The notes: generated from the sequence alone by a model not told the origin. DNA of 57,121 bases from an uncultured Spirochaetaceae bacterium (GCA_944389295.1 CALXLV010000017.1:1-57121); one strand, 5' to 3'; numbered from the stretch's first letter, positions 8,518-17,404 are shown. Program-made: numbers and translations.

Positions 8518-9003
8518 TCAGAGCTGCAGCGTCCTGCACTCCGTCCCGCTTTCCGAGAGTATGGCTAAAAGATCAGAGGTTTTCAGGAATACAGTGGCCG
8601 TGTTGTCATTCGGGTGTATCCCGATGATTCCCTCAGAGAAGAACGAGTCCAGCACGAATACCGTTCTGTGCTCCTTGTCGTTGAGAAGCCCGAACGGCGT
8701 CACCTCGCCCTTCCCCAGTCCGAGAATCGCTTCAAGATCGCTTTCTGAGGCGAAAGAGAGAGGACGCGATGAGAGCAGTGTCCGCAGTGCTTTGAGATCG
8801 GCGGTTCTGCTGTTCTCGAGCGTGACGAGGTAGTAAGCCCTCTTCTTGTCATCACGCAGGAAGAGATTCTTCGCTATCCTCTCAGGATGCGGCACGCCGG
8901 CATCAAGCATCTCTCCGATCGTGAATACGGCCTTGTGCTCGGCAATGCTGTATTCGCATCCCCTCTTCTCAAGAAGCTCTGTGATCTCCTTCCTTCCGAT
9001 CAT
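8518..9003 (-). CDS. YbaK/ProX-family aminoacyl-tRNA deacylase (ProXp-ala type)
   Basis: Free-standing editing domain of 161 residues related to the INS domain of prolyl-tRNA synthetase; family members remove alanine or cysteine wrongly attached to tRNA-Pro. Visible signatures are EHKAVFTIGEM near residue 22, KNLFLRDDKKRAYYLVTL, the LSFASESDLEAILGLGKGEVTPFGL block and a C-terminal HPNDNTATVFL. These fit ProXp-ala/PrdX better than Cys-specific YbaK. It is the last gene of a long minus-strand unit, overlaps the end of tgt by 35 bases, and ends at a bidirectional hairpin. Confidence 0.85.
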   Translation of the reverse strand: MIGRKEITELLEKRGCEYSIAEHKAVFTIGEMLDAGVPHPERIAKNLFLRDDKKRAYYLVTLENSRTADLKALRTLLSSRPLSFASESDLEAILGLGKGEVTPFGLLNDKEHRTVFVLDSFFSEGIIGIHPNDNTATVFLKTSDLLAILSESGTECRTLQL

Positions 9004-10126
9004 TTTTGCCCCTGTAGAATCTGTCGAGGTAATCCCTCTTGAACTCTTTGAATCTGTCCTCAGCTATCGCTTTCCTTATGCGTATCATCAGATCGTAGAG
9101 GTACTGAAGATTGTGCTCGGTTGCGAGCATCCCTCCCAGCATCTCGTTGCATTTGATCAGATGATGCATATAGCCGCGCGAATACTCGCGGCATGCGGTG
9201 CACTGGCACCCCTCCTGTATCGGACCGTGGTCGAACTTGTACACAGCTTTCTTCAGTGCGATCACGCCGTCATCGGTAAACAGACCTCCGTTGCGGGCCA
9301 TGCGCGTGGCAAGCACGCAGTCGAAGAGGTCGATGCCGTTCTCGACCGCCTCCAGAATGTAGTCGGGGCTTCCGATTCCCATGACGTATCTCGGCTTATC
9401 CTTCGTGACATAGGAGGCCGTGAATGAGAGGAAGTCGCAGAATACGCTCTTCTCCTCTCCAACAGAGAGACCTCCGATCGCAACTCCGGGAAAATCCATT
9501 CCCGATATTGTCTCGGCGCTCTCCTTCCTCAGATCCTCATAGAAGTTCCCCTGCACGATGCCGAAGAGATTTCCGGGGAAGCTCTCTCCCAGCCTCGCCT
9601 TCTCCTTCAGCGCCCTCTCCGCCCACATGTGCGTGATCTTCCACGCCTCTGCCGCGGCCCTGTGGTCGATTCCCGGAGGCGTGCAGACGTCGAGCATCAT
9701 CGCGATGTCCGAGCCTATCACAGACTGTATGTCCACGACCTTCTCAGGCGTGAATATGTGCCTCGAGCCGTCGATGTGGCTCTGGAATGTGACTCCGTTC
9801 TCCTTTATCTTCCTCAGCCCGGAGAGCGAGAATACCTGAAAGCCTCCTGAGTCGGTGAGTATGTTCCTGTCCCAGTGGGAGAAATTGTGAAGTCCTCCGA
9901 AATCCTTCAGCACATCCGTTCCCGGACGGAGGTAGAGGTGGTATGTATTGCCTAGGATTATCCCGTAGCCCATGTTCCTCACGGTGTCGTGGTATATCCC
10001 CTTCACCGTTCCGTTTGTCCCGACGGGCATGAACGCCGGCGTCTCGACGTCCCCGTGGGGAAGCGAGAGAATGCCGAGCCTCGCCTCGCTGTCCCTGTCC
10101 TTCTTTATGATTCTTATTATGCTCAT
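8969..10126 (-). CDS. tgt: tRNA-guanine transglycosylase
   Basis: Exchanges guanine-34 for preQ1 in tRNAs with GUN anticodons, on the way to queuosine; queA for the next step is also in this window. The 385 residues include DSGGFQVFSL (92-101), MMLDVCTPP, the GGLSVGE segment, DCVLATRMARNGGLFT with the nucleophilic aspartate, and the zinc-site start CQCTACREYSRGYMHHL. The open frame extends 94 codons further upstream but that part lies inside the permease gene and looks random; the ATG at 10126 overlaps the permease stop by 4 bases and begins MSIIRIIKKD, which fits the family. Confidence 0.97.
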   Translation of the reverse strand: MSIIRIIKKDRDSEARLGILSLPHGDVETPAFMPVGTNGTVKGIYHDTVRNMGYGIILGNTYHLYLRPGTDVLKDFGGLHNFSHWDRNILTDSGGFQVFSLSGLRKIKENGVTFQSHIDGSRHIFTPEKVVDIQSVIGSDIAMMLDVCTPPGIDHRAAAEAWKITHMWAERALKEKARLGESFPGNLFGIVQGNFYEDLRKESAETISGMDFPGVAIGGLSVGEEKSVFCDFLSFTASYVTKDKPRYVMGIGSPDYILEAVENGIDLFDCVLATRMARNGGLFTDDGVIALKKAVYKFDHGPIQEGCQCTACREYSRGYMHHLIKCNEMLGGMLATEHNLQYLYDLMIRIRKAIAEDRFKEFKRDYLDRFYRGKNDRKEGDHRAS

Positions 10127-11202
10127 GCTTTCCTGCCCAGTGCTGATATCAGAAGGGAGAGCAGTATCGTAATCACTATCGGCATCACGACCGCCATCCC
10201 GGGGGACACAGCTCCCTGATGTCCCATTATAGAGAAAACCATATCGGCTACATAGTACACGACCGCTATCGAGAGCGACTGGATTATCGCGAAGAGCAGC
10301 ACGTTCTTCTTGAATCGGAAATTCATCGACACAGAGATGAACATCAGGACGAAGATCGCGAGAGGAGAGAATATCCTTCTGTAGTAGTCGGTTGCCTTCT
10401 CCTGCCATGTGGCCCTGTCAGAATCCCTGAGCCGGGCAAGATACTCCTTCGCCGACTCCCTGTCCATCGTGTCTATCGATGTGTTCTGGCTCCTGAAAAG
10501 CCTCGGCTCAGGATTGAAGAGAGGATTCTCGTAGCTCTCCGCCTCCTCCGTCATTACCGTATCGCCGCAGACTGTGTATATCCTCGCATCGCTGAATACC
10601 CACCAGCCCTTATCCTCGTCGTAATATGCGCTATCAGCCTCCACCCTTTCCTCTATCTCCCCGTTCCTGCTTTTTACGAGGACAGGGTCGGTGATCTCCC
10701 CCGTCGATTCCCTGAATCGCCGCGTGTAGATGAGGAAGCCGTCATCATCTGTGAGCACTATGTTCCTCGTGTCGCGTGTGGACGAGGCGCCGAAGAGTTC
10801 CGTCTCCAGCTCGTCATGGAGGTTGGCGGCGCTTATTACGGTATTCTCCTGAAAGAGCGAGCCGAGGAGTGTCACTGCGGCGGCAAGGACTATTATCGGA
10901 AGGCGGAGGCGCACAGGACTTACGCCCGCGTTGAGTATCGGAATCATCTCGTTGTTCGCCGCAAGCGAGGAGAGAAAGTATGTGACAGCGAACAGGAATG
11001 ATATGGAAGCCGCCATCAGAAGATACTCCGGAAGCGAGACGAGGATGTAGAACGCTATCTCGGCAGGGGCGGCATCGCTGTGCATGATCTGATCCATCTT
11101 CGCAAAGAGGTTCACCGCCGCGAGGATAAGTGCGAACATCAGGAGCGTCGCAATCGCTGTCTTTACTATCGAGAAAACTGTATAGCGCGTCAGAATTCTC
11201 AT
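10123..11202 (-). CDS. LptF/LptG-family permease (YjgP/YjgQ), downstream copy
   Basis: Membrane protein of 359 residues with the LptF/LptG layout: three N-terminal membrane segments (about 12-34, 47-75, 98-115), a soluble periplasmic beta-jellyroll region (~125-265) and three C-terminal segments (~277-352). Family members pair up and, with the ATPase LptB, extract lipopolysaccharide or a related glycolipid from the inner membrane. NNEMIPILNAGVSP corresponds to the coupling helix region (E..ai..aG.s). It overlaps the next copy by 4 bases and tgt by 4. No lptB, lptC or lptA is in the window. Whether it is LptG or LptF cannot be decided safely. Confidence 0.85.
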   Translation of the reverse strand: MRILTRYTVFSIVKTAIATLLMFALILAAVNLFAKMDQIMHSDAAPAEIAFYILVSLPEYLLMAASISFLFAVTYFLSSLAANNEMIPILNAGVSPVRLRLPIIVLAAAVTLLGSLFQENTVISAANLHDELETELFGASSTRDTRNIVLTDDDGFLIYTRRFRESTGEITDPVLVKSRNGEIEERVEADSAYYDEDKGWWVFSDARIYTVCGDTVMTEEAESYENPLFNPEPRLFRSQNTSIDTMDRESAKEYLARLRDSDRATWQEKATDYYRRIFSPLAIFVLMFISVSMNFRFKKNVLLFAIIQSLSIAVVYYVADMVFSIMGHQGAVSPGMAVVMPIVITILLSLLISALGRKA

Positions 11203-12482
11203 CTCGCCCTCCTGAATCTCAGCATCAACAGGATCGCCGCGAGAAGTATCGTCAGATCAGGAAGCGCTATCAGCCAGTACGGCGATGACGAGATATTGAA
11301 TATCTGCAGCTGCACTCCGAAGAGCATGTACCAGTACGCTACCGCGATCAGAAGCGAGATTGCGAATCCCGTGAGCTTTCCGTGCTTTACGCGGAACATC
11401 GAGAGCGGAAGCGTTATGAGCGTAAGGCAGAAGCAGGCTGCTGAGAGCACGAATTTCTTCGTAAGCTCCGCCTTGTAGTACTGCGAATAGAAATTGCGGG
11501 GAGGATTCTTTCCCCGGCTCTCTATCGCCGAAGCGGCATCGGATGCTGCTGCGGCTATATCCTCCCTTCCAGCCTCGCCGCGGGAGGCCGCTTTCAGAAC
11601 AGATGATAATGAGAGCCTCTCGTCCTCCATGTCCCAGTGCCATTCTGCCCTGTCCTCCCTCTCCCTGCCGTCTCTTTCCTTAATCCCTGCGATGAGATCG
11701 CGTGAGGAAAGGTTGACAGGCGCGGAGCTTGTCAGTGATGGAATCTGCTCTGAGAAATCAAGGAAGAATACAGCGCTTTCCGCATCTGTGAGGCCGTATG
11801 AATCTATGTCGCTGCTGTCAGTGATCAGTATTGTGGGCTTATCAAGAGAGAGCGAGTAGATGTAGTTGTAGCTGTCTATCAGCTCAAGTTCCCCCCGCTC
11901 TGAGAGGACTGTACGGCTCTCGCCGTCGTCGGCGGAGAGAAGGACTATGTCGTGTATCTCGTTCCCCTCGCTCAGTCCGTTTGAGAGCACTATATTGCCT
12001 ACGGTGTTCACGGAGTTTGACTCTATCTCAAAGGTCGGCATCTCCTGCATCAGGACGGCGAGTCTGTCCTCATAGACGACCGATGACCAGGGAAGGACTG
12101 TGTCCGCGAAGAAGAAAGTCACGAATGAGAGGATCACCGAGGCGGCGATGAGCGGCCTGTAGACCTGACCTGACGGTATTCCGGAGCTTCTCATCGCAAG
12201 CAGTTCGTTTGACGATCCGAGGTCTCCCAGTACCATCGACGAGGCTGCGAGGGAGGCGAACGGGAAGGTGTATATAAGGAACTGAGGCATGGAGAGCGCG
12301 ACCATCTCCAGCATCGTGATGAAGTCTATGTTCTTGAGAAGGATTTTCTGCACCAGTAGGAGTATCGAGTTTATGAAGAAGATGCAGAAGAAGAAAATGA
12401 ACGCCACAGCGAAGTTCTGGGCGAATTCACGGAATATGTATCTGTGCAGGAGGGAGTATGATCCCCGGGTTTTAACGGACAC
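11199..12482 (-). CDS. LptF/LptG-family permease (YjgP/YjgQ), upstream copy
   Basis: Second half of the pair, 427 residues from the chosen start. LHRYIFREFAQNFAVAFIFFFCIFFINSIL gives the first membrane segment; SNELLAMRSSGIPSG is the coupling-helix motif; the periplasmic domain is longer than in its partner and carries a charged insert around residues 270-320; three C-terminal membrane segments follow. The open frame begins at 12569 but its first 29 residues are antiparallel to Dut function and read as dut codons in another phase; I chose GTG at 12482, overlapping the dut stop by 11 bases, with GGGAGG 13 bases upstream as a weak site. The start is therefore tentative. Confidence 0.82.
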   Translation of the reverse strand: MSVKTRGSYSLLHRYIFREFAQNFAVAFIFFFCIFFINSILLLVQKILLKNIDFITMLEMVALSMPQFLIYTFPFASLAASSMVLGDLGSSNELLAMRSSGIPSGQVYRPLIAASVILSFVTFFFADTVLPWSSVVYEDRLAVLMQEMPTFEIESNSVNTVGNIVLSNGLSEGNEIHDIVLLSADDGESRTVLSERGELELIDSYNYIYSLSLDKPTILITDSSDIDSYGLTDAESAVFFLDFSEQIPSLTSSAPVNLSSRDLIAGIKERDGREREDRAEWHWDMEDERLSLSSVLKAASRGEAGREDIAAAASDAASAIESRGKNPPRNFYSQYYKAELTKKFVLSAACFCLTLITLPLSMFRVKHGKLTGFAISLLIAVAYWYMLFGVQLQIFNISSSPYWLIALPDLTILLAAILLMLRFRRAR

Positions 12483-12906
12483 CTGTGGAACCGAAGCCTC
12501 CCTCTCCCCTTCCGGAGGGAGAGAGTTCAACCGCCTCCTCGAACGGGAGGCGCGTGACGGGAGCGGCAATTATCTGGGCTATCCTGTCTCCGGATGAGAT
12601 CGTGAAATCCTCTCCGGAGTGGTTTATCAGGATGACCTTCACCTCTCCCCTGTAATCTGAGTCGATGGTTCCGGGTGAGTTGAGAACGGTGATGCCGCTT
12701 CTGAGCGCGAGGCCCGACCTTGGCCGGACCTGCACCTCATATCCCTGAGGAATCTCTAATCTGAGTCCCGTGGGGATAGCTTTGTACTCACCGGGGCGGA
12801 GTGTGACGGGAGACGGGAGGAATGCCGATATGTCGGCAGCCGCCGCGCCCTCCGTCGCATAGTATGGAAGCGATGCCCCCTTCTCCGCTTTCACCCGTAT
12901 CGTCAT
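12472..12906 (-). CDS. dut: Deoxyuridine 5'-triphosphate nucleotidohydrolase
   Basis: Hydrolyses dUTP to dUMP and pyrophosphate, keeping uracil out of DNA and supplying dUMP for thymidylate synthesis. The 144 residues carry all five trimeric-dUTPase motifs: AAAADISAFL (22-31), RPRSGLALRSG (61-71), NSPGTIDSDYRGEVKV (76-91), GDRIAQIIAAP (107-117) and the glycine-rich C-terminal arm GRGEGGFGSTG (132-142). Its first base coincides with the last base of the pnp stop region, so the two are coupled. It begins MTIRVKAEKG with no need for a different start. Confidence 0.97.
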   Translation of the reverse strand: MTIRVKAEKGASLPYYATEGAAAADISAFLPSPVTLRPGEYKAIPTGLRLEIPQGYEVQVRPRSGLALRSGITVLNSPGTIDSDYRGEVKVILINHSGEDFTISSGDRIAQIIAAPVTRLPFEEAVELSPSGRGEGGFGSTGVR

Positions 12907-15035
12907 CAGTTCTTCTTCTCCGCCTTGGCCTCTTCCGGCTGAGCATCGATGTACGAGAGGTTGAGCCTGCCCATTCTGTCGATCTCAATGAGCTTGACGT
13001 CTACCTCCTGTCCCACCTTGAGCACGTCGGAGACATTCTTCACCCTAGTTCTTGCGAGCTTGGAGATGTGGCAGAGGCCTTCCTTTCCGGGAAGAATCTC
13101 GATGAACGCGCCGAAATCGACGATTCTCTTCACTGTTCCGTGGTAGATCTTGCCGACCTCAGGCTCCTCGATTATTGAGAGCACGAGCCTCTTCGCTTCC
13201 TGTGCGGATGCGTTGTTGCGGCCGTAGATCATCACAGTTCCGTCATCATCGATGTTGATCTCCGCATTGGACTGCGCGGCGATGGACTTGATCGTCTTTC
13301 CGCCGGTTCCGATCACGGCTCCGATCTTATCCTCAGGAACCTTCACCGTGAGGATCTTGGGAGCGAGCTCGGAAATCTCTGCCCTCGGTGCGGGAAGTGT
13401 CTCAGCCATGATGCCGAGGATGTGGAGACGTCCCTCCTTGGCCTGTGCGAGAGCCTTCTTCATGATCTCGGGCGTGACGCCTGCGATCTTTATATCCATC
13501 TGGAACGCTGTGATCCCGTCCTTCGTGCCGGCAACCTTGAAGTCCATGTCTCCGAGGTGATCCTCCTCTCCGAGGATATCCGAGAGGATTACATAGCGCG
13601 AATAGTCCGCCCCCTCGGTGATGAGTCCCATCGCTATTCCGGCAACAGGCTTCTTGATCGGCACACCCGCATCCATGAGAGAAAGGCAGCCGCCGCAGAC
13701 GGAAGCCATCGAGGATGATCCGTTGGACTCCATTATCTCTGATACGACGCGGATAGTGTACGGGAATACATCTTTTCCGGGGATGACGGCCTCAAGGGCA
13801 CGCTGTGCGAGGTGACCGTGTCCGATCTCCCTCCTGCCCGTCGTGAGGCGTCCGACCTCGCCTACCGAATACGGAGGAAAGTTGTAGTGGAGCATGAAGT
13901 TCGAGTATGTTTTCTCGCCGTCGATCGTGTCGAAGAGCTGCTCATCCTGGACTGTTCCGAGCGTGGTGACTGCAAGGGACTGCGTCTCGCCTCTTGTGAA
14001 GAGCGCCGAGCCGTGAGTGCAGGGAAGAACTCCGACCTCGCATGTGATCGGGCGGATCTCTGTGACCTTCCTGCCGTCTGTTCTGACGCCGTCATTGAGA
14101 ATCGATGAGCGGAGGATGTTGTACTCCATGTCCTCAAACATCTTGGCAAGCTCTCCGGGCCTCTTCTCATCCTCTGCAATGAGGGCGCTGAAATGCTCTG
14201 CAACATCCGCATGGACCTTCTCGAGAGCCGCATAGCGGTTCATCTTGCCCTTCACGAAGGATGCTTCCTTCTCGAGAGGATATGCATACTCCTTGACAGG
14301 CTCGAGCCATGAGAGATCGGCTTCCTTTATCTCCATGAGGGGGAGCTTCTCCTTGCCGCAGAGCCTTCTCATCTCGTCCTGCGCCTCGCAGATGCGGGAA
14401 ATGACGGGCTGGGCCGCAGCTATGGCTCCGAGCATATCGTCCTCGGAGACTTCCTTGGCGCCTCCCTCGACCATCGTGATTCCGTCATGCGTTCCCGCGA
14501 CGACAATATCGAGCGATGCGGAGGGCATCTGCTGGAATGTCGGGTTGATCACATACTCGTTTCCGATCTTCGCCACGCGCACGGCCGCGATAGGACCGTA
14601 GAAAGGAATATCGGAGATCGTGACAGCGCAGGATGCGGCGTTGATGGCCACGATATCGGGAGTATGGGACATGTCTGACGAGACAACTGTCGGGACGATC
14701 TGTATCTCGCGCCCGAACGCCTTGTCGAAAAGCGGCCTCATCGGGCGGTCGATAAGCCTCGAGACGAGAATCTCCTTGTCCTTGGGCCTGGACTCCCTTT
14801 TGAGGAATCCTCCGGGGATCTTGCCCGCAGCATAATACTTCTCATTGTACTCAACCGATACCGGAACGTAGTCTATCGGTTCTGATGGTGCATCGCCGCA
14901 GCACACTGTGGCGATTACCGCGCTGCCGGCATAGTGGGCGTAAACCGCGCCGTTGGCCTGCTTTGCGATCTTTCCGGTCTCGAAAACAAGGTCTATGTCC
15001 CCTATCTTCACCGAAACTGACTTTACTTCTGCCAT
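12906..15035 (-). CDS. pnp: Polyribonucleotide nucleotidyltransferase (PNPase)
   Basis: Phosphorolytic 3'-5' exoribonuclease central to mRNA decay. The 709 residues show two RNase PH domains (about 10-225 and 310-545) separated by an all-helical region, then a KH domain (VIGTGGKTIKSIAAQSNAEI) and an S1 domain (GKIYHGTVKRIVDFGAFIEI). The second PH domain contains FPPYSVGEVGR and GRREIGHG, the active core. I chose the ATG at 15035 (MAEVKSVS) with AAGGAAG 5 bases upstream rather than the upstream ATG at 15086. It lies 87 bases after rpsO with a stem-loop in between, as in many bacteria where this region controls pnp. Confidence 0.97.
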   Translation of the reverse strand: MAEVKSVSVKIGDIDLVFETGKIAKQANGAVYAHYAGSAVIATVCCGDAPSEPIDYVPVSVEYNEKYYAAGKIPGGFLKRESRPKDKEILVSRLIDRPMRPLFDKAFGREIQIVPTVVSSDMSHTPDIVAINAASCAVTISDIPFYGPIAAVRVAKIGNEYVINPTFQQMPSASLDIVVAGTHDGITMVEGGAKEVSEDDMLGAIAAAQPVISRICEAQDEMRRLCGKEKLPLMEIKEADLSWLEPVKEYAYPLEKEASFVKGKMNRYAALEKVHADVAEHFSALIAEDEKRPGELAKMFEDMEYNILRSSILNDGVRTDGRKVTEIRPITCEVGVLPCTHGSALFTRGETQSLAVTTLGTVQDEQLFDTIDGEKTYSNFMLHYNFPPYSVGEVGRLTTGRREIGHGHLAQRALEAVIPGKDVFPYTIRVVSEIMESNGSSSMASVCGGCLSLMDAGVPIKKPVAGIAMGLITEGADYSRYVILSDILGEEDHLGDMDFKVAGTKDGITAFQMDIKIAGVTPEIMKKALAQAKEGRLHILGIMAETLPAPRAEISELAPKILTVKVPEDKIGAVIGTGGKTIKSIAAQSNAEINIDDDGTVMIYGRNNASAQEAKRLVLSIIEEPEVGKIYHGTVKRIVDFGAFIEILPGKEGLCHISKLARTRVKNVSDVLKVGQEVDVKLIEIDRMGRLNLSYIDAQPEEAKAEKKN

Positions 15036-15086
15036 AATCTTCCTTCTTTGTTCTTTTCTGTTCTTTGTGGTGTTCTTTATACACAA

Positions 15087-15110
15087 GAAAGCCAGGCATA
15101 GCTGGCTTTC
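15087..15110 (-). other. Stem-loop between rpsO and pnp
   Basis: Perfect 9-bp stem (15087-15095 with 15102-15110), 6-base loop, located 12 bases after the rpsO stop and about 50 bases before the pnp start on the minus strand. The downstream bases CTTGTGTATAAAG are only weakly T-rich. It could be a partial terminator or, as established for enterobacterial rpsO-pnp, an RNA processing site; the sequence alone does not choose. Confidence 0.6.
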
Positions 15111-15122
15111 CGGTGAATTCGC

Positions 15123-15389
15123 TTATTTTCTCAGGCCGAGATCGGCGATGAGCTGGCGGTACTCGTTGATGTCGCGGTTCCTGATGTACTTCAGGATGCG
15201 GCGGCGCTGTCCGACGAGCTTCAGCAGTCCGCGCCTTGAGGCGTGATCCTTCGGATTCGCCTTGAAGTGTCCCTGCAGATCATTGATCCTCGCCGTGAGA
15301 AGCGCGACCTGCACCTTCTCGTCACCTGTGTTCCTGGCATCATTGCCGAACCTGACCACGATTTCCTTCTTCTGTTCCTTTGTGATCAT
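15123..15389 (-). CDS. rpsO: 30S ribosomal protein S15
   Basis: Small-subunit protein binding 16S rRNA early in assembly. The 88 residues from the ATG at 15389 (MITKEQKKEIVVRFG) contain the hallmark DTGSPEVQ-like block as NTGDEKVQVALLTARINDL, then HFKANPKDHASRRGLL and the C-terminal VGQRRRILKYIRNRD, all conserved; the family is 85-90 residues. The longer open frame upstream belongs to ribF sequence in another phase. The start overlaps the ribF stop as ATGA, so S15 is translated by coupling within the nusA-infB block. Confidence 0.98.
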   Translation of the reverse strand: MITKEQKKEIVVRFGNDARNTGDEKVQVALLTARINDLQGHFKANPKDHASRRGLLKLVGQRRRILKYIRNRDINEYRQLIADLGLRK

Positions 15390-16222
15390 CTTCTTTTCTC
15401 CAGATATAAAGAATCCAGGAGCATCGTCCCTTTCCCTTCCTCCTTTCCTGAAACGTCTGCGAAAGACCCGGAGGGCAGGATCACGCGGAGAGACTCTCCG
15501 TCTATCACTGCAGCGCATTCCGTACTCTTCCCGTCTCCGGAAAGAAGCCTGGCATCATAAGATCCTGGTGGCGGCAGGAGCTGATGAATCGGGGCTCTGC
15601 TGAAAATCAGTTCTCCAGAGCGCGATCCGTAGGGTAACGGCACAAGATCGACCCTGTAGAATTGACCGGAAAAGCGGGGGAAACACCCCAGCTCTCCCTT
15701 TGATATCATCTCCCTGAGTGCGGTGGAGGATATCCTCACGCCTTCATCATCAAGGACTGAATCGACTATCTCAACACGGCAGTCCGCACCTTCTGACCTG
15801 AGCATCGGACCAAGGTCCTCAGCCCTTCCCTGGCTGGATGGATTTCCGAAGCGGAAATCGCTTCCGACAGCGGCGCCGGCAGGATTCACTGCCTTCATCA
15901 GAAGGTCTATGAACCCACAGGCAGATATCTTACTGAATTCAGGGGAAAAGTCAATTACCGCAAGGATATCCGTACCCTCTGCGGCAATCCCCTCCGCACG
16001 CAGCCTGAGCGTGTCTATGTTCCCCTTCCTGTCCTTTGGATTTACTGAGAAAGTGACCGCCATTGAGATATCGGCGGAGAGTTCCTTTTTCAGCTTTTCC
16101 GCGGCCCTGAGTATGGCCCTGTGGCCGAGATGAACTCCGTCGAACACCCCTATTGTCAGGACTGTCCGCACATTCCTCAGCTCTCCTGAAGAGACGAGAT
16201 CAGAGAAACTTGCGATCCTCAT
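15386..16222 (-). CDS. ribF: RibF-like FAD synthetase with degenerate riboflavin kinase half
   Basis: The N-terminal half (residues 1-185) is a clear FMN adenylyltransferase: GVFDGVHLGH (about 25-34), the RFGNPSSQGRAEDL segment standing for the usual FRFG..R.GD, and ISSTALREMI. The C-terminal ~95 residues occupy the place of the riboflavin kinase domain and keep a beta-barrel rhythm (IHQLLPPPGSYDARLL), but the GxxLGFPTAN signature that binds ATP/Mg and the downstream GVANIG-type block are not seen. The protein is also short (278 versus ~305-315). It may make FAD from FMN only, or be a specialised flavin transferase. Overlaps truB and rpsO by 4 bases each. Confidence 0.82.
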   Translation of the reverse strand: MRIASFSDLVSSGELRNVRTVLTIGVFDGVHLGHRAILRAAEKLKKELSADISMAVTFSVNPKDRKGNIDTLRLRAEGIAAEGTDILAVIDFSPEFSKISACGFIDLLMKAVNPAGAAVGSDFRFGNPSSQGRAEDLGPMLRSEGADCRVEIVDSVLDDEGVRISSTALREMISKGELGCFPRFSGQFYRVDLVPLPYGSRSGELIFSRAPIHQLLPPPGSYDARLLSGDGKSTECAAVIDGESLRVILPSGSFADVSGKEEGKGTMLLDSLYLEKRR

Positions 16223-17055
16223 GAAAGCCTCTCTATTATACGCAGCCGTCCATCCCTCTTCTCTCCTATCCCATACAGCTCATCTGAGAAGCGGAGGAAT
16301 GCGTAGGGACGCTCCGGAGCGCTGTCCGATAAAATGGCGCCCGGAACGATCGTGCCGTTCTCTATCCTCTTTCTCTCCCGCTCCGAGAGTTTTATCTCAG
16401 AGAAAAGTCCTGCAGACGAGAGAAGATCCCATGTGCTCCTGCCTATGTCCTCAAGCCTCCACGGGCCTATGCGGAGCCTTCTCAGATGCGAAAGGTGTCC
16501 GGCGCTTCCCGCGGCTGAGGCGATGTCCCGTGCCAGAGAGCGTATGTATGTGCCCTTTGAGACAGATGTCCTTATTACGGCTTCCCTGCCGTCAAAGGAG
16601 AGAAGCTCGAGCGATGTGATCTCCACATCCCTCTCAGGCATCTCGATCTCATTTCCCTTTCTCGCCTCCCTGTACGCCCTCTTCCCTCCGACGTGGAGCG
16701 CGGAGTAGATGGGAGGAATCTGCTTCTGCCTGCCGAGAAATGACGGAAGGACGATTCTCAGCGTCTCCTCCGAGGGAAGCGGAGCCGTCCTGATCACGCT
16801 TCCCTCCGGGTCGAGGGTGTCTGTCTCCTCCCCGAAGCGTATCGAGGCAAGATATTCCTTGTCGAATGATGAGAATGCAGGATTCAGCTTCGTGGCGCCG
16901 CCTGTGAGGACTATCATCAGTCCGGAGGCGAACTTGTCCAGCGTACCGGCGTGTCCTACCTTGCTTCCCCTGCACTCCCTCTTTACAGCGGAGAGGGAGC
17001 CGAACGACGTCACTCCCTCTTCCTTGTCCATAAGCCGGACTGAGAAATCAGCCAT
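16219..17055 (-). CDS. truB: tRNA pseudouridine-55 synthase
   Basis: Forms pseudouridine at position 55 in the T-loop of most tRNAs. Catalytic motif GHAGTLDKFASGLM places the nucleophile at D40; the usual wording is GTLDPLATG, so K-F-A-S is a small local change. IPPIYSALHVGGKRAYREARKG and SKGTYIRSLARDIA match the family well. The protein is 278 residues with a short, divergent C-terminal PUA-like end. Overlaps rbfA by 8 bases and ribF by 4 bases, in the standard order rbfA-truB-ribF. Confidence 0.95.
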   Translation of the reverse strand: MADFSVRLMDKEEGVTSFGSLSAVKRECRGSKVGHAGTLDKFASGLMIVLTGGATKLNPAFSSFDKEYLASIRFGEETDTLDPEGSVIRTAPLPSEETLRIVLPSFLGRQKQIPPIYSALHVGGKRAYREARKGNEIEMPERDVEITSLELLSFDGREAVIRTSVSKGTYIRSLARDIASAAGSAGHLSHLRRLRIGPWRLEDIGRSTWDLLSSAGLFSEIKLSERERKRIENGTIVPGAILSDSAPERPYAFLRFSDELYGIGEKRDGRLRIIERLS

Positions 17056-17404
17056 CTATCTCCTTCATGGCCTCATCTATCAGCCTGTTCACCTTCTCGG
17101 CCTCCCTGTAGGAGTCATCGCGCCTGAAGGAGAGAACCGGTGTGTTCTTAGTCCTCAGGACCTGTCCGAGCCTGGACTGTATGAATCCCTTCGCGCTGTT
17201 GAGCGCCTTCACCGACGGGTCGATCCTGTTGTCCGGAACCGCCGAGACATATATCACCGCGAGGGTGTTGTCAGGGGCAAGCTCCACCCGGGTTACCGAG
17301 GCGAAGGGAGAAAGATGGGGATTCTTGATGGAACCGGAGACGATCATCTGACCGACCGCCTCCTGTATCCTGTGCTCAAGCCTTTTCTGCGAGAACTCAC
17401 TCAT
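17048..17404 (-). CDS. rbfA: Ribosome-binding factor A
   Basis: Single KH-fold protein of 118 residues that associates with free 30S subunits and helps 16S rRNA 5'-end maturation. Seen are KRLEHRIQEAVGQMIVSGSIK at the N-terminus (as R...I...L..II..ei.dp), LSPFASVTRVELAPDNTLAVIYVS and the later ALNSAKGFIQSRLGQVLRTKNTPVLSF, a good match to RbfA. Overlaps infB by 8 bases and truB by 8 bases. Confidence 0.93.
   Translation of the reverse strand: MSEFSQKRLEHRIQEAVGQMIVSGSIKNPHLSPFASVTRVELAPDNTLAVIYVSAVPDNRIDPSVKALNSAKGFIQSRLGQVLRTKNTPVLSFRRDDSYREAEKVNRLIDEAMKEIDG

Noticed and set aside
10127..10408. Upstream extension of tgt by 94 codons
   Set aside because: The extra residues lie inside the LptG-like gene, do not resemble any Tgt, and a coupled ATG at 10126 gives the family-standard N-terminus.
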